In this document: positions 1-7,632 of the stretch, in pieces
Layout: every line of letters begins with the position of its first letter
Position numbering within the stretch: position 1 is the stretch's first letter
Origin: Paenibacillus sp. XY044
GTDB lineage: Bacteria > Bacillota > Bacilli > Paenibacillales > Paenibacillaceae
Assembly (NCBI RefSeq): GCF_002257645.1
Contig: NZ_NQMO01000007.1
Location: 124,001-188,000, forward strand
Length of the DNA stretch: 64,000 nt
Direction: 5' to 3'
Made by a program: the position numbers and the translations under genes
The notes under the pieces: model-generated
What the model was told of the DNA's origin: nothing
Databases searched by the model: none
What the model saw: only the letters and a program-made list of their open reading frames with translations

Positions 1-356
1 GGTATAATTAAATCCCACCCGACAGCAGGTATTCCACGATCAATGCTGTCTTGGATCATTTCAAGTGCTACGGCAAGCACCTCAGGTGTCGGCGGTGTAA
101 AATTTGGAGTTCGTAACCATTTACAACGGAATCCTAGATTCAACAACCCCTTCGGCAAAATGTCTTCCCATTCATAACCGGTTGGTCCGGCGACATCGAC
201 ATTGTCTCCATTGATGTTAATGCGGAACGCATGACTCGAGTACCCCATAAATTCGGTGAGGCTTAACACCCGTTTCTTTACTATTGCCCAATGCGCTGCC
301 CGCCCCGCTGATGTCCATGTCCCTCGCAGTTCCGTCTTCCAATCCTCATTGGCCAT
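1..356 (-). CDS. Unidentified protein, N-terminal 118 residues (gene continues beyond left edge)
   Basis: An open frame runs on the minus strand from ATG at 356 to the window edge. It begins MANEDWKTELRG, and an AAGGAG ribosome binding site lies about 9 bases upstream of the ATG. It starts only 20 bases after the sigma factor stop, so the two are almost certainly one transcript. The visible part is soluble, without a signal peptide, and ends in a stretch with Gly and Trp (IPAVGWDLI) reminiscent of BtrH-N or papain-like C39-type folds. That resemblance is only an impression. No function is assigned; the coupling to a sigma factor is the best clue. Confidence 0.7.
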   Translation of the reverse strand, partial: MANEDWKTELRGTWTSAGRAAHWAIVKKRVLSLTEFMGYSSHAFRININGDNVDVAGPTGYEWEDILPKGLLNLGFRCKWLRTPNFTPPTPEVLAVALEMIQDSIDRGIPAVGWDLII

Positions 357-375
357 GACACAAAACTCCTTTTCA

Positions 376-1110
376 TTAAAATGGCTTTCCGAATTCGTCC
401 AGTATCCGTTTTTTGGGCTTTCCAAGAGCTTGACGGAATTTTAAGTATCCGGCAATATGGACTCGGATGTGCTCACGTTGAAGCTTGGTACGAGAACGGA
501 AGAGATGATTGTTTACGTTCGTGACGGTCATTCGAAACAATTCAGCGATTTCTTTCGAATGTAGTTGCCGGTAAAAATGCGCCTCGAACACGTCCCGCTC
601 TCGTGGGCTGAGACAGTGTAACATATCCCGTAGACCCTGAAGCATTTCCTCACGAACAAGACGCTCCTCAGGGCTTATACCCTGTCTTACCGAGACTGAC
701 CGAGTCAGGTGAAACAACACGGCTTCAGCGTCTCCCCAGTTGCTTTCACTAGTAGATGGTTTATACATAGAAAGAGGCTGTTCTTTGCCATAGGGACCAC
801 CACGGCGCAGGCGCATGTATGTCTGGTTTCGAACAATACGTTGCAGCCACGGCCCGAAACGTGAGGGCTCGAGTAAACTGCTGAGGCGTAAAAATGCACC
901 GACCAAAGCTTCCTGGACTATATCATCGGCTAAATAGGTGTCCTGCGACATCGAATATGCAAAACCGTAGGCTTTGGCTCGGTGACGGCGTACCAGTTCA
1001 CCAAAAGCCTCTTGATCGCCTGCCCTAGCGCGACAGACAAGCACATCGTCCGTTTCATTGCTTTGTTCGGCTCTCATCTTTTCATGTATATCTCCTACGC
1101 TCTCCCGCAC
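376..1110 (-). CDS. ECF-type RNA polymerase sigma factor
   Basis: A 244-residue sigma-70 family protein. Region 2 lies at about residues 23-95 (LVCRARAGDQEAFGELVRRH, then ADDIVQEALVGAFLRL), and region 4 at about 160-215 (LSPRERDVFEAHF, then a helix-turn-helix around SKEIAELFRMTVTNVNNHL). Regions 1.1 and 3 are absent, which defines the ECF group. The GTG start at 1110 has GGAG seven bases upstream; Met12 is a poorer alternative because its spacing is long. It is followed after 20 bases by the unidentified gene at the left edge. No anti-sigma factor is visible in the window, so the control of this factor is unknown; the partner gene is a candidate regulator or target. Confidence 0.88.
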   Translation of the reverse strand: MRESVGDIHEKMRAEQSNETDDVLVCRARAGDQEAFGELVRRHRAKAYGFAYSMSQDTYLADDIVQEALVGAFLRLSSLLEPSRFGPWLQRIVRNQTYMRLRRGGPYGKEQPLSMYKPSTSESNWGDAEAVLFHLTRSVSVRQGISPEERLVREEMLQGLRDMLHCLSPRERDVFEAHFYRQLHSKEIAELFRMTVTNVNNHLFRSRTKLQREHIRVHIAGYLKFRQALGKPKKRILDEFGKPF

Positions 1111-1257
1111 GTTATCACTCCATTTCCCGTACCTCTTATGCGTTCCTCACCGGTGTATGCCTTAATGATGCCAATCCTAGCCGAAACATATCTGCCTCTA
1201 GAAAAAATCTTCAATTTCGTGCTCTAACTCGATTCGGTTATGCTACCTGTATGTTGA

Positions 1258-1290
1258 GAAAACGGCAGCCTCTTCACCGGCTGCCGTTTC
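1258..1290 (-). terminator. GC hairpin downstream of the HAD gene
   Basis: AAACGGCAGCC at 1260-1270 pairs with GGCTGCCGTTT at 1279-1289. Read on the minus strand it ends in a short T run, so it suits the gene ending at 1321. A degenerate tag of the intergenic repeat family (GTTCCTCGTAGGTTGAATAG) follows at about 1301-1320. Confidence 0.7.
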
Positions 1291-1320
1291 TTCTTTCTTA
1301 GTTCCTCGTAGGTTGAATAG

Positions 1321-1866
1321 CTATTTTAAGAGCCAGTTGACCGCCTCTAGAACATTTTCAGCTACATAATCTGGAGCAGCTTCAAGCCATTCTCCAAAAA
1401 ATTGATTACTACGATATCTGGCCAAATCCTTCTCGCCAGAACCTGTTTTTACTAACACCTTGATACACCCCGCTCTTTGGGCTGCAATCATATCGGTCCA
1501 CCTATCACCAATAACGGCGCAATTCTTCAACTCCAGATCGTGATCTACTGCTGCTTGAATGAGCATAGCCGGTGAGGGTTTGCGGCAGGAACAGCCTTCC
1601 TCACGTTGGTGTGGGCATATGTATATATGATCAAAGCCAAAGGAAGTGAGTTCGTCCTGAAAGTCACCCATCGTTGCATCTCCTCGAGATATACCAGGTT
1701 GATTTGTAAAAGCGTAAATGGGCACCCCAGCACTCCCAAGGATTTCAAACGATTGTTTTGAGAATGGAAATAATTTAAAAGCACCGGGGTAAATAACCTC
1801 TTCAGAGCCACCGATAGTCCCATCCCTGTCAATAAATACGGCCTGAATTATATTCGAAGTTGACAT
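1321..1866 (-). CDS. HAD-IIIA phosphatase, GmhB/HisB-N like
   Basis: A 181-residue HAD hydrolase of the D,D-heptose 1,7-bisphosphate phosphatase/histidinol-phosphatase type. Seen in the sequence: the nucleophile motif DRDGT near residue 13, motif II FTNQPG, the Lys motif CRKP, and IGDRWTD as motif IV. A Cys/His cluster CPHQREEGCSC matches the structural zinc site typical of GmhB-like members. It would hydrolyse a sugar or small-molecule phosphate in the cytoplasm. No heptose pathway genes are nearby, so the substrate cannot be stated. A GGTGGTGAT ribosome binding site precedes the ATG. It appears to be a monocistronic unit. Confidence 0.85.
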   Translation of the reverse strand: MSTSNIIQAVFIDRDGTIGGSEEVIYPGAFKLFPFSKQSFEILGSAGVPIYAFTNQPGISRGDATMGDFQDELTSFGFDHIYICPHQREEGCSCRKPSPAMLIQAAVDHDLELKNCAVIGDRWTDMIAAQRAGCIKVLVKTGSGEKDLARYRSNQFFGEWLEAAPDYVAENVLEAVNWLLK

Positions 1867-1972
1867 GTAATCACCACCAAATTGTTTTACAAAAGTTATA
1901 TGATACTTTTCATTAAAACTACCCTTTGAAGTAATTTAAGTGTAGCCGGATTGCGGTTTTTAGGAGGAGCAC

Positions 1973-2209
1973 ATACTTAAAAAATATTTATCAAAGTATC
2001 CATTATGGTTTACGGTTATATGGTGTTTGACTGCTCTAACTGTTGTTTTAACGTCGTTATTTTGGAGAAATATCTTATTCGTTTTCTTTTCAGTTATTGT
2101 TTTGTATGTGGCAAACGGAGTTCGAGCGTGGAATAGTAATCGGATGTTATCTTCGTCGCCAGATAGCTTGCTCAGTAGCTTACGAAAGGTGCTTGGTACA
2201 GTTATATAA
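1973..2209 (+). CDS. Small two-helix membrane protein, apparent ATA start
   Basis: An open frame of about 78 codons with two hydrophobic segments (roughly residues 10-28 and 32-48) and a Ser/Leu-rich tail. A strong AGGAGGAGC ribosome binding site at about 1962-1970 sits right before ATACTTAAAAAATAT, so translation seems intended to begin at the ATA at 1973. The first conventional codon in frame is TTG at 2027, in the middle of the first helix and without its own binding site. Either an ATA start is used or an ancestral ATG has been lost. The last 30 bases overlap the convergent phosphatase gene. The family is not recognised. Confidence 0.45.
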   Translation: MLKKYLSKYPLWFTVIWCLTALTVVLTSLFWRNILFVFFSVIVLYVANGVRAWNSNRMLSSSPDSLLSSLRKVLGTVI

Positions 2210-2758
2210 TTGACATGTCCAATCGTTTTTTGTATGTGTAAGAATAGTTAAAGAGGTGTTATCTATATACGTTTTTTGGAACAGCTGCGGCATAAGATGT
2301 TGCAATGACAAACCAATTAATGCTCCATGACTGACAACTAAAATTCTCTTTCCAGCATGACCCACACTCAGTTCTTCGAGAAAAGATAGCCCACGCTTGG
2401 CAACCATTTTGAAATCTTCCATCCCAAGATTTTGCTCACGCCAATTAATTCCCCAACGAGAAATGCGTTCTTCCTCGGTGGTGCCCTCAATTAGCCCACA
2501 ATTAATTTCTCTAATACGATCATCCGTGAATACCGAGGCTATTCCTAAAAATTGCCGTATTATTTCAGCAGTTTGCCTAGCTCTCGTCAGATTACTGGAG
2601 AAAATAATGTCCCATTTTTCACTTGTAAATCTATTTGCCAAAGCAGTAGCTTGCTTTATTCCTTCTTCGTTTAGAGGTATATCTGATATACCTTGAGCCT
2701 TGCCAAGATTATTCCATTCGGTAACTCCATGCCTAATTAGCCCTATTGTGGTTGCCAT
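2180..2758 (-). CDS. Histidine phosphatase family protein (phosphoglycerate mutase-like)
   Basis: A 192-residue branch-1 histidine phosphatase. The catalytic motif LIRHGVTEWN lies at residues 6-15, with the phosphorylated His in RHG. The second conserved His is in VVSHGALIG near residue 142, and an acidic proton donor is expected in the GLIEG segment near residue 90. These proteins dephosphorylate small metabolites in the cytoplasm; the substrate here is unknown. GGGGAGG precedes the ATG. Its 3' end overlaps a small convergent membrane-protein ORF. A second family member lies at 38699-39262 and a relic of that one at 50496-50660. Confidence 0.85.
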   Translation of the reverse strand: MATTIGLIRHGVTEWNNLGKAQGISDIPLNEEGIKQATALANRFTSEKWDIIFSSNLTRARQTAEIIRQFLGIASVFTDDRIREINCGLIEGTTEEERISRWGINWREQNLGMEDFKMVAKRGLSFLEELSVGHAGKRILVVSHGALIGLSLQHLMPQLFQKTYIDNTSLTILTHTKNDWTCQLYNCTKHLS

Positions 2759-2830
2759 CCCTGCCTCCCCTAAATGAGTGCTCTCTTTCCCTGTATTTTC
2801 TATCCAAATATATCATATTATTGCGACTAA

Positions 2831-2918
2831 ACTGCCTGTTAACATAATAACGGCAGCCGAACATTTTCGCCGGCTGCCGTCCTGTCATGATTTGAGCTCT
2901 TGTTTCCCGTTAGTTCAA
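2831..2918. repeat. Intergenic repeat unit A: tag, hairpin, tag
   Basis: It begins CTGCCTGTTAAC, carries the hairpin CGGCAGCCG / CGGCTGCCG at 2851-2880, and ends TTTCCCGTTAGTTCAAT at about 2898-2915, touching the stop of the GNAT gene. The hairpin can serve as a terminator for that gene. It is one of several units with conserved ends and a variable hairpin. Confidence 0.65.
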
Positions 2919-3413
2919 TCGGAAGACCATTAAATTTTCATCCCAATATTGACATTCAGTCTTTAGGGCATTTCGCTCTGTTCCATAAGTTACAAAACCG
3001 ATAGTCTCATAAAGTCGCTTTGCCGCGTTATTATTTGAGATGACTGTGAGGTTAATCTGCTCAAGTCCATCACACTTTTTCGCCTTAATAATCAATTCTT
3101 GAACCAAGGATTTACCTATTCCTTTTTCTCGAAATTCAGGTGCAACATACATAGCATAGACATTGCCCTTATGTACGATTTTGGGGTTACTTTCCCTAAC
3201 AAATGTTACGGTACCAATGAGCACACTATTGATAAAGGCGCCTAAAGTAAATCGATTATCTGAAGCAATGAGATTACCTCGAAGTTTCTCAATCGGTTTA
3301 TCTTCCTCAATTTCATACGTAGTCAAAAATGCCTCAGGATTTTCCTTCAGAGACTTTAACCTTAACTCACGATAAATTTCAGCATCTTTTGAATCCAAAA
3401 CACGAATCTCCAT
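2910..3413 (-). CDS. GNAT family N-acetyltransferase
   Basis: A 167-residue GNAT protein. The acetyl-CoA motif A is VAPEFREKGIGKSLVQEL at about residues 91-108 (R-x-x-G-x-G pattern), and the C-terminal part has NNNAAKRLYETIGF, the usual motif B helix. It would transfer an acetyl group from acetyl-CoA to an amine of unknown identity. GAGGTG lies ahead of the ATG. It stands alone between repeat tags, so genomic context does not suggest a substrate. A second GNAT gene is at 16999-17469, but the two are not close copies. Confidence 0.88.
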   Translation of the reverse strand: MEIRVLDSKDAEIYRELRLKSLKENPEAFLTTYEIEEDKPIEKLRGNLIASDNRFTLGAFINSVLIGTVTFVRESNPKIVHKGNVYAMYVAPEFREKGIGKSLVQELIIKAKKCDGLEQINLTVISNNNAAKRLYETIGFVTYGTERNALKTECQYWDENLMVFRLN

Positions 3414-3540
3414 TTTTCACCTCAACATGCTCACATTTGTTCACCACATTTTTGCATGATTGATTATCAAACTATACTGCCCATTAGCTTATTAATCTAA
3501 TGTTGTAGTAACGCCCATGGCGCACACATAAGTTCAACTA

Positions 3541-3723
3541 TTATTCATAATCTTCAATTCGCCATTCTTCTTTCCAATCCAAATAAGCCATTTTACTGTC
3601 AAACCGGAAGGGTAACCAAACATAATCTGCTTTTTTGTAAAGGAGGTAGCGGTAAAGAATGAAGAAAGGCTTATCGGGTACCGGGGAACTGGAAATATCA
3701 GTCCATAGACTCTGTAGAAATCG
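3541..3723 (-). pseudogene. C-terminal coding relic fused out of frame to the 3' end of the YcaQ-like gene
   Basis: A 60-codon frame, different from the overlapping YcaQ frame, reads like the end of a real protein. It opens RFLQSLWTDISSSPVP, continues with KKADYVWLPFRFD and ends KEEWRIEDYE before TAATAG. The composition (Trp, Tyr, charged residues, no low complexity) and the clean stop argue for former coding sequence rather than a shadow. It has no start of its own and no binding site. I cannot name the parent family; it resembles the last residues of a cytosolic enzyme. It probably marks a deletion joining two genes. Confidence 0.4.
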
Positions 3724-4891
3724 TCTCGCAGCCGTTGAATAATGCGAAATATTGAAAACAATTGTTCAATGCTGTTCGCAACTGCTTTGTTGGCTGTATG
3801 CCATTCTCGTACCAGATATTTTTAACAACGAGCGTCCCGGCTTTTCGCTCAGCGATGACCTCGGCTCGTCCGATTAGGCTTTCTCCGTATAATATAGGTA
3901 ACACATAATAGCCGAATTTCCGTTTGATTGCGGGCGTGTAAATCTCCCACGTGTAATTGAAGCCAAACAATTCGTTGATCAGCTTTCTGTCCCATATCAA
4001 ATTGTCCAGCGGGGCAATCAGTTCGCAGCGAAAATTCGGCTCCGGATTTTGCAGGACGGCTTCAATAAGCGGCAAGTCCTCCGCGCGGCAGTACAGCGTA
4101 TCCTTCAATTGCTCTACGGCAATAGCAACAATGCGAGCCTGGTCCAATAACTGGCGGAAAACCTCGTTGCGCTGCTCCGCTTTCAATCCCCATATGTTTA
4201 GCCAGGCATCGGATGCCCGATTCCATAAAAGGCCAACAGCACCGATCCGGCGCAGTACCCGCCACTTGTGATGCTCAAGCTCGACCTTTAGTGGCTCCGA
4301 CGCATTCAGCAGATTGGGCTGTATGTACTTCCCGGCGATATCGTAATATTTACGTGTTCCTTTTTTGTGATGGATAATCAACTCGCCTGTCGAGTACATC
4401 TGTTCCAGCACCGACCGGGATGTATTGTTTCCGCTGCTCCAGTGGATGGCCGATTGCCACGAGAAATTTCCATCCAATTTTAGATCATCCGAACTTAGCG
4501 CACCGTGATTTTGGATGTGAACCCGCACTTGCTCAGTCAACACTTCCATTTCGGGATAGCGCTTGGCATGTTGTCGGGCGGCCTCCCTGTACCGCTCAAA
4601 ATACGGCCAGTCCTCGAGAGGCATAATAGCCAGATTCTTGTCAGGATAATCGATCAGTAATCTATCTTTATACAGCAACTCGTCGAGCATGTTCTTGGTA
4701 AATCCTTTGATTCGCGACTGTAGCACCAATTCGGCGTTTTTTCCGCAAACATCGATGGGATCGTATTGAATACAGCCGACCTGCCGCACAAAATCCAATA
4801 CTCCCTGCTTTCCAGTAAATTGATATTCACCTAACAGCCCGTGCTTCAATAACAGAAATTGCCGAGCTTGACGGTTTGTCAATTCGATCAT
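3698..4891 (-). CDS. Winged-helix DNA-binding protein, YcaQ/AlkZ-like (HTH_42)
   Basis: A 397-residue protein of the YcaQ family. It opens with a winged-helix segment (ELTNRQARQFLLLKHGL, then VRQVGCIQYDPI), as in the crosslink-repair DNA glycosylases, and has the family's PLDNLIWDR segment near residue 300 and YYVLPILYGESLIGRAE near 338. Bacterial relatives unhook DNA interstrand crosslinks or excise alkylated bases, but many Firmicute members are untested. The start ATGA overlaps the stop of the small GyrI-like gene, so the two are translationally coupled. The last residues after FNGCETIS run into the relic at 3541-3723, so the native C-terminus may be altered by a few residues. Confidence 0.8.
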   Translation of the reverse strand: MIELTNRQARQFLLLKHGLLGEYQFTGKQGVLDFVRQVGCIQYDPIDVCGKNAELVLQSRIKGFTKNMLDELLYKDRLLIDYPDKNLAIMPLEDWPYFERYREAARQHAKRYPEMEVLTEQVRVHIQNHGALSSDDLKLDGNFSWQSAIHWSSGNNTSRSVLEQMYSTGELIIHHKKGTRKYYDIAGKYIQPNLLNASEPLKVELEHHKWRVLRRIGAVGLLWNRASDAWLNIWGLKAEQRNEVFRQLLDQARIVAIAVEQLKDTLYCRAEDLPLIEAVLQNPEPNFRCELIAPLDNLIWDRKLINELFGFNYTWEIYTPAIKRKFGYYVLPILYGESLIGRAEVIAERKAGTLVVKNIWYENGIQPTKQLRTALNNCFQYFALFNGCETISTESMD

Positions 4892-5076
4892 GTACGCATC
4901 GACTCCTTAACGAAACAAACGGGAGCCGCTTGCACATGATGATGGATGGCGAGGTTGCTTATCTCAATATAGTTATTATTTACTTCTTGCCATAATGGCG
5001 GTATCCATTTGTGAGCTTCATCTGCAACCCTCTTTCCTAATACCGAAAATTGCTCTTTTTCAACAATTTCAATCAC
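4888..5076 (-). CDS. Truncated GyrI-like effector-binding domain
   Basis: A 62-residue frame starting at GTG 5076 with GGGGG seven bases upstream. It begins VIEIVEKEQFSVLGKRV and contains the KWIPPLWQEVNN segment typical of the first half of GyrI-like/AraC effector-binding domains, which normally run to about 150 residues. The second half is missing: after SNLAIHHHVQ the sequence ends in about 20 residues. The stop overlaps the YcaQ start as ATGA. Homologues often sit beside small regulators or DNA-repair genes. It may be a functional mini-protein kept for coupling, or a decayed gene. Confidence 0.5.
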   Translation of the reverse strand: MIEIVEKEQFSVLGKRVADEAHKWIPPLWQEVNNNYIEISNLAIHHHVQAAPVCFVKESMRT

Positions 5077-5403
5077 ACCTATTCCCCCTATCCGTGGAAA
5101 ACACAAAACGCAAACCCACGTTCCCATAAATTTACCATTGTCCAGAGAATAAAAACAAGAGGTATTGAAAAATAACCGCTCGATAGCTTAGCCTTCCACG
5201 CTTGAACCCAACTAGAAATTCATGTTCACATTCAATGGCGCCCGATGTTACTTCTATCTCGGTTACGTAGAATATATAAGGCTCTTTGAAATATGAAACT
5301 GATATTATTGTATCTTCTTAGATCCTAACTTCCCAGATTATCGTTCCCCGTTAATTCAGTCACCTATTTCTTTCTTCAACATCAATTCGTCGTCTATAAC
5401 ATA

Positions 5404-6405
5404 TTACTTTATTCTAATGACTACTTTGCCCTTGGCCCTTCCGCTTTCCAGATATTTAAATGCTTGCTCGGCATCTTTCAAATGATACACCTGATCAATA
5501 ATAGGTTTAATGAGTCCTCCTTCAATAAATTCTTTTATAACCTTCAATTGTTCTCCGCTCGGTTTCATAAAAAGGAAGTGATACCTCGTTTGGCTCTTCT
5601 TCTCTTGGGCTTTGATTTTACGACTCGCGATGGACAAAATTGTTGTTTTCATCCAACCCAATTTCGCCTCTTTTCCAAATCTGGCGTTTGGCATGCCGGA
5701 AATGGATACAATTTGTCCGCCTGGTTTCAGTATGCGGAATGATTTTTCCAAAGCTTCTCCACCTAAAGTATCAAAAACAGCGTCATATCCGTTAAGGATT
5801 TCTTCAAAATTCTCTTTTTTATAATTAATAATTAGATCGGCCCCCAACGATTTGACCAGTTCATAGCCTTTTTCGCTTGCAGTTGTGGCAACAAATGCGC
5901 CCATCAACTTGGCCAGTTGAATGGCGAAAGTTCCTACGCCTCCCGAACCTGCGTGAATTAAAATTTTTTGGCCTTTTTGAAGATTTAATATATCCACAAA
6001 TGCTTGGTAAGTCGTAAGTCCAATCAGTGGTAGCGATGCCGCCTCTTCAAACGATAGATTCTGCGGTTTCAGCCAAATATCTTCCTCATGGACAGCAATA
6101 AACTCAGCTAATGTTCCGATTCGGTTCTTGCGAGGTCTTCCGTAAACTTCATCTCCGGGTTTAAATGTATTCACCCGGCTGCCAACCTTGACTATAACTC
6201 CTGAGAAATCATTCCCCAAAATAAGAGGAAACCTGTAATTCAATAGTAATTTCATTCTCCCTTCCTTAATTTTATAGTCAATAGGATTTAAGCTGGCTGC
6301 ATGAATTTCCACTAACACATCATGTTCTCCGATGTTCGGCATTGGTTGTTCTGACATCACGACTGGAACATTTTTTCCGTACTTCTTAATGGTCATAGCC
6401 TTCAT
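5404..6405 (-). CDS. NAD(P)H:quinone oxidoreductase-like medium-chain dehydrogenase
   Basis: A 333-residue MDR-superfamily protein of the zeta-crystallin/quinone reductase branch. It has an N-terminal GroES-like fold (residues about 1-120), a Rossmann domain with AGSGGVGTFAIQLAKLMGA near residue 154, and the end signature GRAKGKVVIRIK. No catalytic or structural zinc ligands are visible, as expected for this branch. It would reduce quinones or activated alkenes using NADPH. GGAAGTGAT precedes the ATG. An ArsR-type repressor gene lies 91 bases upstream on the same strand, which suggests induction by a reactive electrophile. Confidence 0.85.
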   Translation of the reverse strand: MKAMTIKKYGKNVPVVMSEQPMPNIGEHDVLVEIHAASLNPIDYKIKEGRMKLLLNYRFPLILGNDFSGVIVKVGSRVNTFKPGDEVYGRPRKNRIGTLAEFIAVHEEDIWLKPQNLSFEEAASLPLIGLTTYQAFVDILNLQKGQKILIHAGSGGVGTFAIQLAKLMGAFVATTASEKGYELVKSLGADLIINYKKENFEEILNGYDAVFDTLGGEALEKSFRILKPGGQIVSISGMPNARFGKEAKLGWMKTTILSIASRKIKAQEKKSQTRYHFLFMKPSGEQLKVIKEFIEGGLIKPIIDQVYHLKDAEQAFKYLESGRAKGKVVIRIK

Positions 6406-6496
6406 TTAATATCACTTCCATTATTTGATTATTGGTTTAAACAAACGAACCAAAATGCTAAATAAATATAACTAGAATATCCGCTTATGTTTTTTG

Positions 6497-6823
6497 CTAA
6501 TCACTAAGACCATTGCATTCGTCTTCAACGGCAGTAATTAATAACTTGAGTTGTTCAAGTGGTTTACGGACAGTCAATACATAATAATTTTCTACGCCTT
6601 TTTTTTCAGATTTAATAAAACCAGACTGTTTCAACACCTTTAAATGATGGGATACAGCCGGTCTAGACAAATTGATATGTCCTGCTATTGTATTAACATT
6701 AAGTCCCCATTTGTTCTGTGCTAACAGCATAATAATGGCTTGCCGATTTTCATCGGTCAGCACTTCCAATAGAGGGATACAATCTTTAAATTGTTGTAGA
6801 ACATCCTCAGTTTGCTGGCTCAT
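6497..6823 (-). CDS. ArsR-family winged-helix repressor
   Basis: A protein of about 108 residues with an ArsR winged helix-turn-helix: VNTIAGHINLSRPAVSHHLK as the recognition region near residue 48, then SGFIKSEKKGVENYYVL for the wing. The start at ATG 6823 is preferred because AGAGG lies eight bases upstream; a GTG three codons earlier is possible. No Cys metal-binding motif is present in the alpha3 helix, so it is unlikely to sense thiophilic metals by the classic ArsR site. It lies directly upstream of the oxidoreductase and probably controls it and itself. Confidence 0.82.
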   Translation of the reverse strand: MSQQTEDVLQQFKDCIPLLEVLTDENRQAIIMLLAQNKWGLNVNTIAGHINLSRPAVSHHLKVLKQSGFIKSEKKGVENYYVLTVRKPLEQLKLLITAVEDECNGLSD

Positions 6824-7072
6824 GCGATTCACCTCTAAAGTTCATTGGTTTAATCCTTTAAACACAATTATAGATATTTTATTAGCAAAATCAAGCCTAT
6901 ACCAGCCAGCACACCTAAAATTGGTGTCATTTGTGATAAGGTTCACCTCAAATGAGGCGGCATCGAATACAAAAATAGAGGGACTGCAGACCCTCTTTTG
7001 TTCAGTGTGCCTAACGCTTACCAAGCTGAGCTCTTTTTTAATTTCTCCGTCGTTTATGCTCCGTCGTTTATG

Positions 7073-7438
7073 TCACATATTCGAGCTTGCCTGTGAGCTT
7101 ACCCTCTTCTCGATCGATCCCTGAATGTACCGTTCGCCCCATTCGCACATGACATCGATTACCGGTCGAAGTGAGTTGCCCAACTCGCTTAATTCGTACA
7201 CGACTTTCGGCGGGACCTGGTTGTATACCGTTCTAATAATCACCCCATCCTCCTCCAACTCTCTAAGCTGCTGGGTCAGCATTTTCTGGGTGATGCCAGG
7301 GGTCATTTTCTTTAGCTCGCTCGTTCGTTTCGCCCCATACGTTAAATGACATAAAATGAGCGTTTTCCATTTCCCCCCGATGACCTCCAGCGTAGCTTCA
7401 ATAGGGATGTTAAAAGACTGCGGCATATTCGCTCTCAT
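7073..7438 (-). CDS. HxlR-family transcriptional regulator
   Basis: A 121-residue HxlR/DUF24 winged-helix protein. IEATLEVIGGKWKTLILCHL is the family signature, followed by ELKKMTPGITQKMLTQQLRE and the wing. In most redox-sensing members a Cys stands just before the P-[VI]-E motif; here the residues are NIPIEA, so the sensing Cys is missing and the signal may be different. It is divergent from the MFS exporter, the usual arrangement for a regulator of a neighbouring efflux or detoxification gene. GAGGG precedes the ATG. Confidence 0.85.
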   Translation of the reverse strand: MRANMPQSFNIPIEATLEVIGGKWKTLILCHLTYGAKRTSELKKMTPGITQKMLTQQLRELEEDGVIIRTVYNQVPPKVVYELSELGNSLRPVIDVMCEWGERYIQGSIEKRVSSQASSNM

Positions 7439-7463
7439 AGCCTTCTTCCCTCCGTTCTAACGG

Positions 7464-7528
7464 GTACTTTTTGGTTCCTATATCACCTTTTGGTGAAAAT
7501 GATACAAAAAAGTGCGTACTTTTATTCC
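7464..7528. promoter_or_regulatory. Candidate operator between hxlR-type regulator and MFS gene
   Basis: Two direct copies of GTACTTTT followed by TTCC (7464-7478 and 7516-7528) flank a small CACC-TTTT-GGTG hairpin in the 194-base divergent region. Spacing of about five helical turns would suit a dimeric winged-helix protein. This is inference only. Confidence 0.35.
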
Positions 7529-7632
7529 TCGATTATATGATAGATAATCTCGTTGTGCCAATACGGAAATCGTCGCAACTCATCCGCCGTTTCCGTAATA
7601 GCTGATTATGCTTGTTAAGGAGGACAAAGTCA

